Source of the DNA: Cellulophaga sp. HaHa_2_95
GTDB taxonomy: Bacteria > Bacteroidota > Bacteroidia > Flavobacteriales > Flavobacteriaceae
Direction: 5' to 3'
Length of the DNA stretch: 64,000 nucleotides
NCBI RefSeq assembly: GCF_019278565.1
Contig: NZ_CP058988.1
Span: 4,092,001 to 4,156,000 of the forward strand
Shown here: piece after piece, positions 37,123 to 45,594 of the stretch
How positions within the stretch are numbered: the first letter of the stretch is position 1
Layout: each line of letters begins with the position of its first letter
The notes under the pieces: model-generated
What the model was told of the DNA's origin: nothing
What the model saw: only the letters and a program-made list of their open reading frames with translations
The model's database searches: none
Program-made: the position numbers and the translations under genes

Positions 37123-39335
37123 AAATAAAAAACCTACATATCAACTTCAATTTTAAAATGCTATTTGCGTTTGCCATGCTTTTTTGGCAAGCCACATTTT
37201 CTCAAGATTCTATCGCTACATATCAAGAAGTGGAGGATTATTTTGCATTGGCAAGAACGTATAAAAACCAAGATAAGTTAGATCTATCTTTAGAGTCTGT
37301 TTACAAGGCCTTGAAAAAGGCCGAAAAATTAGAGGACCTAAAAACAATTATAGATTGCTATCATGAGTTATCCCTACTCTATTTAAAACTTAACAAAGTA
37401 GATCAATCTATACAGCTCTGGCAAAGAGCAGATGTATTGCTGAAAGATTCTGAGTACCCTTATGGTAGTGCTACTCACAGATATATTGATGCTTTACATT
37501 TAATGAAAGAGCAAAAATATTATCTAGCCAATCATGAATTAGACAAAGCTGATAAAATGACTAATGTTAGAAACCTAACCTTACACATTCTACTAGCCAA
37601 AGGATTCATATATTTAGAACTCCCCAAGTATACGGAAGCCGAGAAAAATTTCAATTCTCTCATTGTTAATAATGACACCAATGAGAAAGATTACATTGCT
37701 TCAAGGGCCTTTCTAGGATTAGCGCTATTAAAATCTAAAACTAATGAACCCGAAAAAGGTATTGAATATGCGCTTCAAGGTTTAGACATTGCAAAGAAAA
37801 ATAACTTCTTCAATGAAATTTTAGAACTGAACAGTTACCTCGCCGCCACTAATGAACAATTATTTAAGTTTGAGCAAGCACTAGCATTCAACAAAAGCCT
37901 TGTTCTAATTAAAGATTCTATATACAATGAGACCAAAGTAAAAACCGAAGCTAAGAAAGCAGATAATATTTATTTTGAAACTCAAAAGAATACCATAACC
38001 AACCTTACTAAAGAAAACGAACAGTTAAAAGCCTCTAGTAGTAGAACTGAAATAACAGCAATACTGACCTCGGCCTTCCTAACGATTATTTCTTTATTAG
38101 CAGTATCCTTATACCGCAACAATCAGATCAAAGTAAAAACAAACGATTTATTACAGACAAAAAATAACGAATTAGAAGCCTCACGTGATGCCGCTGTAAA
38201 AGCAATGGAAGCTAAGACAAATTTCCTATCTACAGTAAGTCATGAACTTAGAACACCGCTCTATGCCGTAACAGGGCTGACTCATTTATTATTAGAAGAA
38301 AACCCGAGCGAAAGTCAGCAAGAACATTTAAAAGCTCTTAAATTCTCTGGAGACTACTTACTTAGTTTTATCAATGACATCTTACAATTGAATAAGATTG
38401 ATGCTGATAAATTAGAACCTGTCAATACAGAATTCAGCCTTAAGAAAGTACTTTCGGAAGTTATAAGCTCTCTACAACAAAGTGCAAAAGAAAACGAGAC
38501 TAAAATTTCGCTTGATTACGACGAAAATATTCCAAAAAGTTTATTGAGTGATTCTATGAAAATTTCTCAGATTCTAATAAATTTAGTAGGGAATGGGCTC
38601 AAATTCACAAAAAAAGGAGATGTTACCGTTATTACCAGATTGCTGCAAAAAAGCGATGATGATGTTACCATTTATTTTGAAGTAAGAGATACTGGAATTG
38701 GTATTTCTGATGATCAAATTACCAATATTTTCGAAAGCTTCGAGCAAGGTTCTATTCAAATAAACAGAGAATATGGGGGTACTGGTCTAGGTTTAACCAT
38801 TGTAAAAAGCTTATTAGGTTTATTTAATAGTAAGATAGATTTAAAGAGTGAGTTAGGAAAAGGAAGTTCGTTTTTCTTTGAGCTAGAAATGAAAAGCAAG
38901 AACTACACAACAGAGGAAGAAACCACAACGATAATAGCCCCTCAGGATTTTGACTTTAAAGGTTTGCATATACTTATCGTAGAAGACAATAAGATTAATC
39001 AAGTCATCACAAAGAAAATGTTGATCAAGAAAGAAATGACTTGTGAAATTGCTAGCAATGGTACGGATGCTGTAGAAATGGTTTCTCAGACTAAGTATGA
39101 TGCCATATTAATGGACATTCATATGCCTGGAATTAGTGGTGAAGAAGCTACTATTCTCATTCGAAAATTTAATAAGCATACGCCCATAATTGCTCTAACT
39201 GCAATATCTTTAGATGATAGTTTAGAAAGTTTTTATGCTGCTGGCTGTAATGATGTTGTTACGAAACCTTTTAAGCCCGAAGTGTTTTATCAGAAAATTG
39301 GAGAACATGTCTTTAATCCTAAACCGCTTAGTTAA
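37119..39335 (+). CDS. Hybrid sensor kinase with TPR input and receiver
   Basis: A 738-residue signalling protein. An N-terminal signal-like segment (about 12-28) precedes TPR repeats (about 30-290), a membrane segment at about 313-331 (AILTSAFLTIISLLAVSLY) and a coiled coil. Then come HisKA with SHELRTPLYAVTGLTHLL, HATPase with LVGNGLKFTKKGD and VRDTGIGISDDQ, and a receiver domain with the phosphoacceptor Asp in AILMDIHMPGISG. The layout resembles periplasmic-TPR hybrid kinases of Bacteroidota. The TTG start overlaps the gap stop as TTGA, so translation may be coupled. Downstream output is unknown. Confidence 0.9.
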   Translation: MKIKNLHINFNFKMLFAFAMLFWQATFSQDSIATYQEVEDYFALARTYKNQDKLDLSLESVYKALKKAEKLEDLKTIIDCYHELSLLYLKLNKVDQSIQLWQRADVLLKDSEYPYGSATHRYIDALHLMKEQKYYLANHELDKADKMTNVRNLTLHILLAKGFIYLELPKYTEAEKNFNSLIVNNDTNEKDYIASRAFLGLALLKSKTNEPEKGIEYALQGLDIAKKNNFFNEILELNSYLAATNEQLFKFEQALAFNKSLVLIKDSIYNETKVKTEAKKADNIYFETQKNTITNLTKENEQLKASSSRTEITAILTSAFLTIISLLAVSLYRNNQIKVKTNDLLQTKNNELEASRDAAVKAMEAKTNFLSTVSHELRTPLYAVTGLTHLLLEENPSESQQEHLKALKFSGDYLLSFINDILQLNKIDADKLEPVNTEFSLKKVLSEVISSLQQSAKENETKISLDYDENIPKSLLSDSMKISQILINLVGNGLKFTKKGDVTVITRLLQKSDDDVTIYFEVRDTGIGISDDQITNIFESFEQGSIQINREYGGTGLGLTIVKSLLGLFNSKIDLKSELGKGSSFFFELEMKSKNYTTEEETTTIIAPQDFDFKGLHILIVEDNKINQVITKKMLIKKEMTCEIASNGTDAVEMVSQTKYDAILMDIHMPGISGEEATILIRKFNKHTPIIALTAISLDDSLESFYAAGCNDVVTKPFKPEVFYQKIGEHVFNPKPLS

Positions 39336-40329
39336 GTAGCGCACTAAGTGCTTCCTTTATCCGTAAAGCTCCCTCATTTAGAAATTGATGTTCAATACCA
39401 ATATAATGTAAGTTGAACACTTTTCCCTTTAGCCTTACATAATCTTTTTCTGTAGTTAGAATAAATTCTTTCGAATTGAAGTTTTCTATTTCTGTCTCGG
39501 AGAAAAAGTGATGGTCCCTAAAATTTAAATGCTCGACAACAATACCATTAGATTCTAAAAAAGACAACAATGGTTGCGGATTTGCAATACCCGTAACGAG
39601 TGTCACTTTTCTATTTACTAAATCTATTATTTCTAAATTCTCACTACCCCCCTTTAACTCATTTTTATAATGCAAGAAGCTAAAGAAAACTTCTTGCCCT
39701 GCCTCAGGGCCTATTTCTTTAACAATTTTTTCCTGCTCGACATTTGACAAGTCCATGGGACATTTAGTAACTACTATTAAATTAGCCCTCTTGGCTTCTT
39801 TTTTACTATCACGGAGACTTCCTGTCGGTAGATACCAATCTTTCTGATATCTATTATCATAAGCCGTGAGCAACATAGAAAACGAGGGTGTCACTTTTCT
39901 GTGCTGAAAAGCATCATCTAATAAAATTACATCTGGCGCAATGGATGTTTCAAGGGTCGCTATTCCATGTTGTCGATCTGCATCTACGACAACCGGCACT
40001 TCTGGAAATTTCTGTGCAATTTGATACGGTTCATCTCCTAAAATTTCTACAGTAGCTGCTTCAGTAGAAATTTGATACCCTTTAGATTTCCGCCCGTATC
40101 CCCTACTCAAAACAGCCAGTTTATGCTCTGCTTTTAAGGTTGATAAAAGAAACTCTATCATAGGTGTTTTTCCGGTACCACCTACACTTAGATTACCCAC
40201 ACAAATAGTAGGGGTGTTAAACTTCTTAGATTTGAAAAAATCAATATCAAATAAAAGGTTACGAACATACACCACTACAGCATAGATCAGTGAAATTGGA
40301 AAAGCTAATATTCTTAAGACGCGCATCAA
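39328..40329 (-). CDS. lpxK: Tetraacyldisaccharide 4'-kinase
   Basis: A 333-residue inner-membrane kinase that phosphorylates the lipid A disaccharide at the 4' position. An N-terminal hydrophobic segment (about 5-24) is followed by the P-loop VGNLSVGGTGKTPMIEF and the DDAFQHRKV motif typical of LpxK. Its 3' end overlaps the convergent hybrid kinase gene by 8 bp. It is divergent from the Nif3-like gene across 48 bp. Confidence 0.95.
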   Translation of the reverse strand: MMRVLRILAFPISLIYAVVVYVRNLLFDIDFFKSKKFNTPTICVGNLSVGGTGKTPMIEFLLSTLKAEHKLAVLSRGYGRKSKGYQISTEAATVEILGDEPYQIAQKFPEVPVVVDADRQHGIATLETSIAPDVILLDDAFQHRKVTPSFSMLLTAYDNRYQKDWYLPTGSLRDSKKEAKRANLIVVTKCPMDLSNVEQEKIVKEIGPEAGQEVFFSFLHYKNELKGGSENLEIIDLVNRKVTLVTGIANPQPLLSFLESNGIVVEHLNFRDHHFFSETEIENFNSKEFILTTEKDYVRLKGKVFNLHYIGIEHQFLNEGALRIKEALSALLN

Positions 40330-40348
40330 GAACGAAAATATAATATTT

Positions 40349-40356
40349 TATCTTTG
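40349..40356 (+). promoter_or_regulatory. Candidate -7 element of the Nif3-like gene
   Basis: TATCTTTG matches TAnnTTTG and ends 21 bp before the ATG at 40378, within the 48-bp divergent region shared with lpxK. Confidence 0.45.
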
Positions 40357-40377
40357 AAAAATAGATAAACTTAGAAA

Positions 40378-41472
40378 ATGATTGTAAAAGAAGTAATTGG
40401 AATTTTAGAAGAATTAGCACCATTAGCTTATGCCGAAGATTTTGATAATGTAGGCCTTTTAGTGGGAGACCAGCAAAATGAAGTTTCTGGTATCCTTGTT
40501 ACTTTAGACACCTTGGAAAATGTGGTAGATGAAGCTATCGCTACCAACTGCAATTTAATCGTAAGCTTTCATCCTATAATTTTTGGTGGTCTCAAGAAAA
40601 TTACGGGCGCTAACTATGTGCAACGTGTAGTCATTAAAGCCATTCAACACAACATTTCTATTTACAGCATGCATACGGCACTAGATAATTCTGACCAAGG
40701 AGTTAATGCAAAAATATGTGAAGTTTTAGGCTTAGCAAATACCAAAATACTCATCCCACAGAAAGGAACTATAAAAAAGCTGAGTACCTACGTTCCTAAA
40801 AACGATGCGGAGCTACTAAAATCACATTTATACGGAGCTGGCGCAGGTAACATTGGTAATTACAGCAATTGCAGTTTTACGGTAGAAGGTACAGGAAGTT
40901 ATAAGGCAAATGAAAAGGCAAATCCCATAAAAGGAGAAATTGGCACCACACATTTTGAAGAAGAAACTAAAATTTCAATCACTTTTGAGAAAGCAGTAGA
41001 AAAAAACGTAATCAAAGCTTTATTAGAAAACCATCCGTATGAAGAAGTCGCCTTTGAAGTAATCACCTTAGAGAATACCAATCAAAATATAGGCATGGGA
41101 ATGTACGGAATTTTAGCAAATTCGATGACTGAGCATGAATTTATGGCATTCTTAAAAGAAAAAATGGATGTGAAATGCGTCAGACATTCTAATTTATTAG
41201 GAAAACCTATAAAAACAGTTGCTGTTCTGGGAGGAAGTGGCTCATTTGCAATAGGCGCTGCAAAGGCTGTAAACGCTGATGTTTTCATCACGGCCGACTT
41301 AAAATATCATCAATTTTATGAAGCAGAAGGCAACATACTCTTGACGGATATCGGACACTATGAAACTGAGCAGTTTACAAAAAATTTATTAGTTGACTAT
41401 CTTACGAAAAAAATTCCTAATTTTGCAGTCCGTTTATCGGAAAGCAAAACAAATCCCATCAAGTATTTTTAA
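40378..41472 (+). CDS. Nif3-like dinuclear metal protein (GTP cyclohydrolase 1 type 2-like)
   Basis: A 364-residue Nif3/DUF34 family protein. Metal-ligand regions are visible: EDFDNVGLLVGD, VSFHPIIFGG, SMHTALDNSDQGVN and the C-terminal DIGHYETEQ. A middle insert of about 100 residues (about 130-235, PII-like) marks the longer bacterial form. The family is widespread and its role is unsettled. The next gene follows 3 nt after the stop; this pairing with the coiled-coil zinc-ribbon family is common in Bacteroidota. Confidence 0.93.
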   Translation: MIVKEVIGILEELAPLAYAEDFDNVGLLVGDQQNEVSGILVTLDTLENVVDEAIATNCNLIVSFHPIIFGGLKKITGANYVQRVVIKAIQHNISIYSMHTALDNSDQGVNAKICEVLGLANTKILIPQKGTIKKLSTYVPKNDAELLKSHLYGAGAGNIGNYSNCSFTVEGTGSYKANEKANPIKGEIGTTHFEEETKISITFEKAVEKNVIKALLENHPYEEVAFEVITLENTNQNIGMGMYGILANSMTEHEFMAFLKEKMDVKCVRHSNLLGKPIKTVAVLGGSGSFAIGAAKAVNADVFITADLKYHQFYEAEGNILLTDIGHYETEQFTKNLLVDYLTKKIPNFAVRLSESKTNPIKYF

Positions 41473-41475
41473 AAT

Positions 41476-42255
41476 ATGGCAACAAAAACAGAAACAACAG
41501 TAGAGCAAAAATTAAGAGCGTTATATGATTTGCAATTAATTGATTCTAGAGTTGACGAAATACGCAATGTAAGAGGTGAATTACCTTTAGAAGTTGAAGA
41601 TTTAGAAGATGAAGTATTAGGTCTTAAAACTAGAATGGAAAAGCTTAAGACTGATGTTGAGACTATCAATTATGAGATCACTGCAAAGAAGAACTTAATT
41701 GATGATGCTAAAACATTGATGAAAAAATATACTGAGCAACAAAAGAATGTTCGTAACAGTAGAGAGTTTAACTCTATTTCTAAAGAGATTGAATTTCAAG
41801 AATTAGAAATTCAATTGGCAGAGAAAAACATCAAAGAATTTAAAGCTCAAATAGATCAAAAGAAAACCGTTGTTTCTTCTACGAAAGAGCGTTACTCTGA
41901 AAGAGAATCTCACTTGAAGCATAAAAAAGGTGAGTTGAATGCTATTTTAGCAGAAACTGAAAAAGAAGAAAAAGCACTTTTAGCTAAATCTGAAGATTAT
42001 CAAAATGACATTGAAGAGCGTTTAGTTATTGCTTATAAGCGTATCCGTGCTAATGTAAAAAATGGTTTAGCAGTTGTGCCAATCGAAAGAGGTGCTTCTG
42101 GAGGATCTTTCTTTACTATACCACCACAGGTACAAGTAGAAATTGCTTCTCGTAAAAAAATTATTACAGATGAGCACAGTGGTCGTATTTTAGTAGACCC
42201 TGTTTTAGCTGAAGAAGAGCAAGAAAAAATGCAAGCACTTTTTACTAAGTTATAA
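41476..42255 (+). CDS. Coiled-coil zinc-ribbon-family protein without cysteines
   Basis: A 259-residue protein of the family with a long antiparallel coiled coil (about 10-180) and a C-terminal C4 zinc ribbon. The ribbon region is recognisable (IPPQVQVEIASRKK and SGRILVDPVLAEEE), but every expected cysteine is gone: GGSFF replaces GGC and DEHSG replaces CEHCG. The whole protein has no Cys. It follows the Nif3-like gene by 3 nt. The function is unknown; a nucleic-acid or ribosome-related role has been guessed for relatives. Confidence 0.85.
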   Translation: MATKTETTVEQKLRALYDLQLIDSRVDEIRNVRGELPLEVEDLEDEVLGLKTRMEKLKTDVETINYEITAKKNLIDDAKTLMKKYTEQQKNVRNSREFNSISKEIEFQELEIQLAEKNIKEFKAQIDQKKTVVSSTKERYSERESHLKHKKGELNAILAETEKEEKALLAKSEDYQNDIEERLVIAYKRIRANVKNGLAVVPIERGASGGSFFTIPPQVQVEIASRKKIITDEHSGRILVDPVLAEEEQEKMQALFTKL

Positions 42256-42276
42256 GCTTAGAAAATAAAGTTATAA

Positions 42277-42307
42277 AAAAACCATCTGCTTTGCAGATGG
42301 TTTTTAT
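42277..42307 (+). terminator. Terminator of the Nif3/zinc-ribbon operon
   Basis: A perfect 13-bp inverted repeat (42277-42289 and 42293-42305, TTT loop) ending in a T run, 21 bp after the stop codon. Confidence 0.85.
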
Positions 42308-42355
42308 GTTTTATAGTATCTCATTGAATAAATTCGTAATTTAAAGGAAAAAACA

Positions 42356-42781
42356 ATGAAGCATATAACTACATATATACTGATTCTTGGCTGCTTTTTC
42401 TTATACTCACCTATAGCAATGGCTCAAGATATATCAGATTTTAAATGGAAAAATAGAGTTTTACTGCTCATAGACACAGCATCAAACAGCAACAACATCA
42501 AACAACAAATCCAAATTTTTGAAGGGCAGCATGATGCTTTTCAAGAACGAGACATCATCTATTTCATTAGTACTCCAAAAGGCAGCTACGGTAGCGATAA
42601 ACAGCCACTAGATCTTGGAGGACTTGAAAAGTATCGAAAAAAAGATTTCAGCGGATTGATTTTACTAGGTAAAGATGGCGGTATTAAATTAAAAGAAGCC
42701 TTTATTGTACCTGCAAAGACTATCATCTCATTAATAGATACAATGCCCATGCGGCAAAGTGAAAAAAAATCACCACAATAA
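42356..42781 (+). CDS. DUF4174-like exported protein
   Basis: A 141-residue protein with a signal peptide (MKHITTYILILGCFFLYSPI, cleavage after AMA near residue 23). The mature part FKWKNRVLLLIDTAS, ERDIIYFIS and SGLILLGKDGGIKL resembles DUF4174, a small thioredoxin-like fold with no Cys pair here. The function is unknown. It ends 4 nt before the convergent kmo stop codon. Confidence 0.65.
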   Translation: MKHITTYILILGCFFLYSPIAMAQDISDFKWKNRVLLLIDTASNSNNIKQQIQIFEGQHDAFQERDIIYFISTPKGSYGSDKQPLDLGGLEKYRKKDFSGLILLGKDGGIKLKEAFIVPAKTIISLIDTMPMRQSEKKSPQ

Positions 42782-42785
42782 TTAA

Positions 42786-44126
42786 TTACAACAAGCTAAG
42801 TATTAAATTTTCTACTTCCGCACTATTCCATTTTTCTTCTATATTCGGCAATTTCATCACCTCTTTCATTATAGCTTCTTGAGCATCTCCTTCTGCCAAT
42901 GCTTCTGCATACGGCCTGTTTGAAAAAGTAACCCTTGAATATACTGGAATCCATTTATCAGGATGCTGTGAAGCAAAATACTTCTCGATTTTCTTTTGTA
43001 GTAAAAACTTAGGATCTGCTGTTTTACTACTCATCTCTACAAAATTACGGTAGCTTAATTCTGCTATAGCATCTGCATTAGGCTTACGCACTTTTTCGTA
43101 GGCTTCAAAGATAGCATGCCAATCATCTTGGTGCTCATTAATCAAAGCATCTAATACAAAAATGTCTTCAAAGCCTGCATTCATACCTTGTCCATAGAAA
43201 GGTACTATAGCATGTGCAGAATCGCCCACTAGTGCTACTTTATCCCAATAGGTCCACGGAAAACATTTCATCGTTACCATAGCGCTAGTTGGGTTTTTAA
43301 AGAAGTCTAACAGCAAGTTATCCAAATCCTGCATCACATTAGGGAAATACGTTTTAAAGAAGTCTTTAGCGTCGTCATTGGTTTTAATGTTCTCAAAAGA
43401 AACGTCGCCTTCAAAAGGCATAAACAAGGTACACGTAAAACTACCATCAAGATTTGGCATAGCAATAAGCATAAACTTACCTCTTGGCCAAATATGAAAT
43501 GAATGTCTATCTAACTTGTGCGTACCATCTTCATTTGCCGCAATAGTTAACTCTTTGTACCCTACATCAATAAAATCTTGAGAATAATCAAACCTACTGC
43601 GTCTTTGCATTTTATGACGTACTCGAGAAAAAGCACCATCACAACCAAAAATTAAATCGTATTGGTATTCTTGCCACTCCCCTTTTTCGGTCTCTCCTGT
43701 AAATAACTTTCCTTCTGGAAGATCTACATCCCAAACTTTTTCTTCAAATTTAAAAACCACCCCCGCTTCTTCAGCAAGATCAATCATTTTACGGTTTAGT
43801 ACACCACGTGAAATAGACCAAATAGCTTCTCCTTCTTTACCATATTTTTGATAATATTCTGGTTGGCCCACAACGTGCATGGCACGCTTATCTAATGGAA
43901 TTGCAATTTTTTTTATCTCCTCTTCAATACCCACTTCATGAAGTGCATTCCACCCTCTATTACTCATAGCTAGGTTTATTGATCTCCCTGAAAATTCTAC
44001 ATTGCGAATATCTGGTCTACGATCAAATACAGTAATATCATGTCCATATTTTTTTAAATATATGGCTAATAAAGAACCAACTAAACCTGAGCCAATAATG
44101 GCTACTTTTTTTTGAGTTTGTATCAT
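42786..44126 (-). CDS. kmo: Kynurenine 3-monooxygenase
   Basis: A 446-residue FAD monooxygenase that hydroxylates L-kynurenine to 3-hydroxykynurenine in tryptophan breakdown or de novo NAD synthesis. The FAD motif is VAIIGSGLVGSLLAIYL, the GD motif region is GDSAHAIVPFYGQGMNAGFED, and FSGRSINLAMSNRGW matches the family. The length is normal. Kynureninase, the next enzyme, is encoded about 5 kb away at 49402, also on the minus strand. Confidence 0.95.
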   Translation of the reverse strand: MIQTQKKVAIIGSGLVGSLLAIYLKKYGHDITVFDRRPDIRNVEFSGRSINLAMSNRGWNALHEVGIEEEIKKIAIPLDKRAMHVVGQPEYYQKYGKEGEAIWSISRGVLNRKMIDLAEEAGVVFKFEEKVWDVDLPEGKLFTGETEKGEWQEYQYDLIFGCDGAFSRVRHKMQRRSRFDYSQDFIDVGYKELTIAANEDGTHKLDRHSFHIWPRGKFMLIAMPNLDGSFTCTLFMPFEGDVSFENIKTNDDAKDFFKTYFPNVMQDLDNLLLDFFKNPTSAMVTMKCFPWTYWDKVALVGDSAHAIVPFYGQGMNAGFEDIFVLDALINEHQDDWHAIFEAYEKVRKPNADAIAELSYRNFVEMSSKTADPKFLLQKKIEKYFASQHPDKWIPVYSRVTFSNRPYAEALAEGDAQEAIMKEVMKLPNIEEKWNSAEVENLILSLL

Positions 44127-44173
44127 GTATTCCTAATTCTGGAAAAGTGTCCGCACACTAAGGTAACATTAAC

Positions 44174-44209
44174 CAAAAAATCCTCCACTTTTACTCGCGA
44201 AGGATTTTT
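44174..44209 (-). terminator. Terminator of the clpP paralogue
   Basis: A 9-bp inverted repeat (44176-44184 and 44201-44209) with T-rich sequence on the minus strand after it, 27 bp past the clpP stop codon. Confidence 0.6.
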
Positions 44210-44235
44210 AGTTTTTATAGGTGTAAAAATATTAT

Positions 44236-44784
44236 TTATTCTAAAATACCATCAACTATTCCGTAAGCAATAGACTCTTCTGCTCCCATCCAATAGTCAC
44301 GATCAAAATCTTTCATCACTCGGTCATAATCTTGGCCACAATTATCTGCCAAAATACGTGCACTAAGTTCTTTTGTTTTGATTATTTCTTTAGCTTGAAT
44401 TTCAATATTAGAAGCCTGACCTCTTGCACCACCACTAGGCTGATGAATCATTACCTGAGCATGTGGCTGAATAAAACGTCTTCCTTTTTTACCAACAGAT
44501 AATAAAATAGACCCCATTGATGCCGCCAAGCCAGTACATATAGTTGAAACTGGACTCTTTAGCGATTTTATAGTATCATACATTGCGAAACCAGAAGTTA
44601 CATACCCCCCTGGACTGTTGATGTATAATTGAATTTCTTTATCGTTTTGCATATCGAGATACAATAAACGATCAATTACATGCTTTGCAGAATCGTCATC
44701 GACCATTCCCCAAAGGAAGACTTTACGCTCTTCTAACATTTTCTCGTCTATAGCCTCTTGTATTTTTCCTTTTTTTGAACTCAT
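44236..44784 (-). CDS. clpP: ATP-dependent Clp protease proteolytic subunit (paralogue)
   Basis: A 182-residue ClpP-type serine protease, slightly shorter than typical ClpP (about 195-210) because the N-terminal region is short. The catalytic Ser89 lies in GLAASMGSILL, His114 in VMIHQPSGG, and the Asp is probably Asp163 in DRDYWMGAEE. It probably forms tetradecameric barrels with an AAA+ unfoldase. No clpX or tig is nearby, so it is likely a second ClpP, possibly a partner in a mixed complex. It is the only gene of its transcript. Confidence 0.93.
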   Translation of the reverse strand: MSSKKGKIQEAIDEKMLEERKVFLWGMVDDDSAKHVIDRLLYLDMQNDKEIQLYINSPGGYVTSGFAMYDTIKSLKSPVSTICTGLAASMGSILLSVGKKGRRFIQPHAQVMIHQPSGGARGQASNIEIQAKEIIKTKELSARILADNCGQDYDRVMKDFDRDYWMGAEESIAYGIVDGILE

Positions 44785-44881
44785 TTTTCTATTTCTTATT
44801 GAATATCAAAATTAATCAAAATATCGCTAATTGTTACACTCAAAAACCTAAGGATTTAATTTAAGTAGCTGCAAAAGCCAT

Positions 44882-44889
44882 TATCTTTG
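44882..44889 (+). promoter_or_regulatory. Candidate -7 element of the 44906 lipoprotein gene
   Basis: TATCTTTG matches TAnnTTTG and ends 16 bp before the ATG at 44906. Confidence 0.45.
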
Positions 44890-44905
44890 TTAAAAAAATG
44901 AAAAA

Positions 44906-45583
44906 ATGAAAAAAACAATAGGTTTTACTGCCATTCTAATCCTTCTTTTAGCAAGTTGCAAAACAGATAAAAAAGAAACGAAAGCATCTATCGCCACTCC
45001 TGAACTTACTATTCTTGAACAAGTAGCACAGGCCAATGGGTATGAAAACTGGAAGAAAGTAAATGAATTAAAATTTACATTCAACGTAGATAGAGATACA
45101 ACACATTTTGAACGCTCTTGGGTCTGGAAACCCAAAACAAATGAGGTAACTAGTATTACAAAAGAAGACACCATCACCTATCTTAGAAAAAACAGAGACA
45201 GTACCTTAACAAAAACGGATGCTGGATTTATCAATGACAAATATTGGCTTCTAGCTCCTTTTCAATTAGTTTGGGATGCCAAGGGTTTTGAATTTACACA
45301 TACCGCAGAAAGCGAAGCACCCATCAGCAAAAAACCGATGCGAAAATTAAGCATCGTTTACGATAATGAAGGTGGTTACACTCCTGGTGATGCGTATGAT
45401 TTTTATTTTGGGGAAGACTACGTCATTCAAGAATGGGTATTTAGAAAGGAAAACCAAGAAGAGCCTTCGATGGTAACTACTTGGGAAGACTACACCACCA
45501 TTAATGGCATAAAAATTGCGAAATCTCATAAAATGGACGGTCAAAAATTTGATCTAAATTTTACGGAGATACACATCAATTAA
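44906..45583 (+). CDS. Hypothetical lipoprotein (DUF6503-like)
   Basis: A 225-residue lipoprotein with the signal MKKTIGFTAILILLLASCKT (lipobox Cys18). The mature part, with GYENWKKVNELKFTFNVDRD, FERSWVWKPKTNEVT and an LPS-transport-like run of beta strands, resembles DUF6503 proteins of Bacteroidota. The function is unknown. A three-codon frame ATG AAA AAA TGA overlaps its start. The CarboxypepD_reg protein gene follows after 11 nt. Confidence 0.72.
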   Translation: MKKTIGFTAILILLLASCKTDKKETKASIATPELTILEQVAQANGYENWKKVNELKFTFNVDRDTTHFERSWVWKPKTNEVTSITKEDTITYLRKNRDSTLTKTDAGFINDKYWLLAPFQLVWDAKGFEFTHTAESEAPISKKPMRKLSIVYDNEGGYTPGDAYDFYFGEDYVIQEWVFRKENQEEPSMVTTWEDYTTINGIKIAKSHKMDGQKFDLNFTEIHIN

Positions 45584-45594
45584 ACATCATTTCA

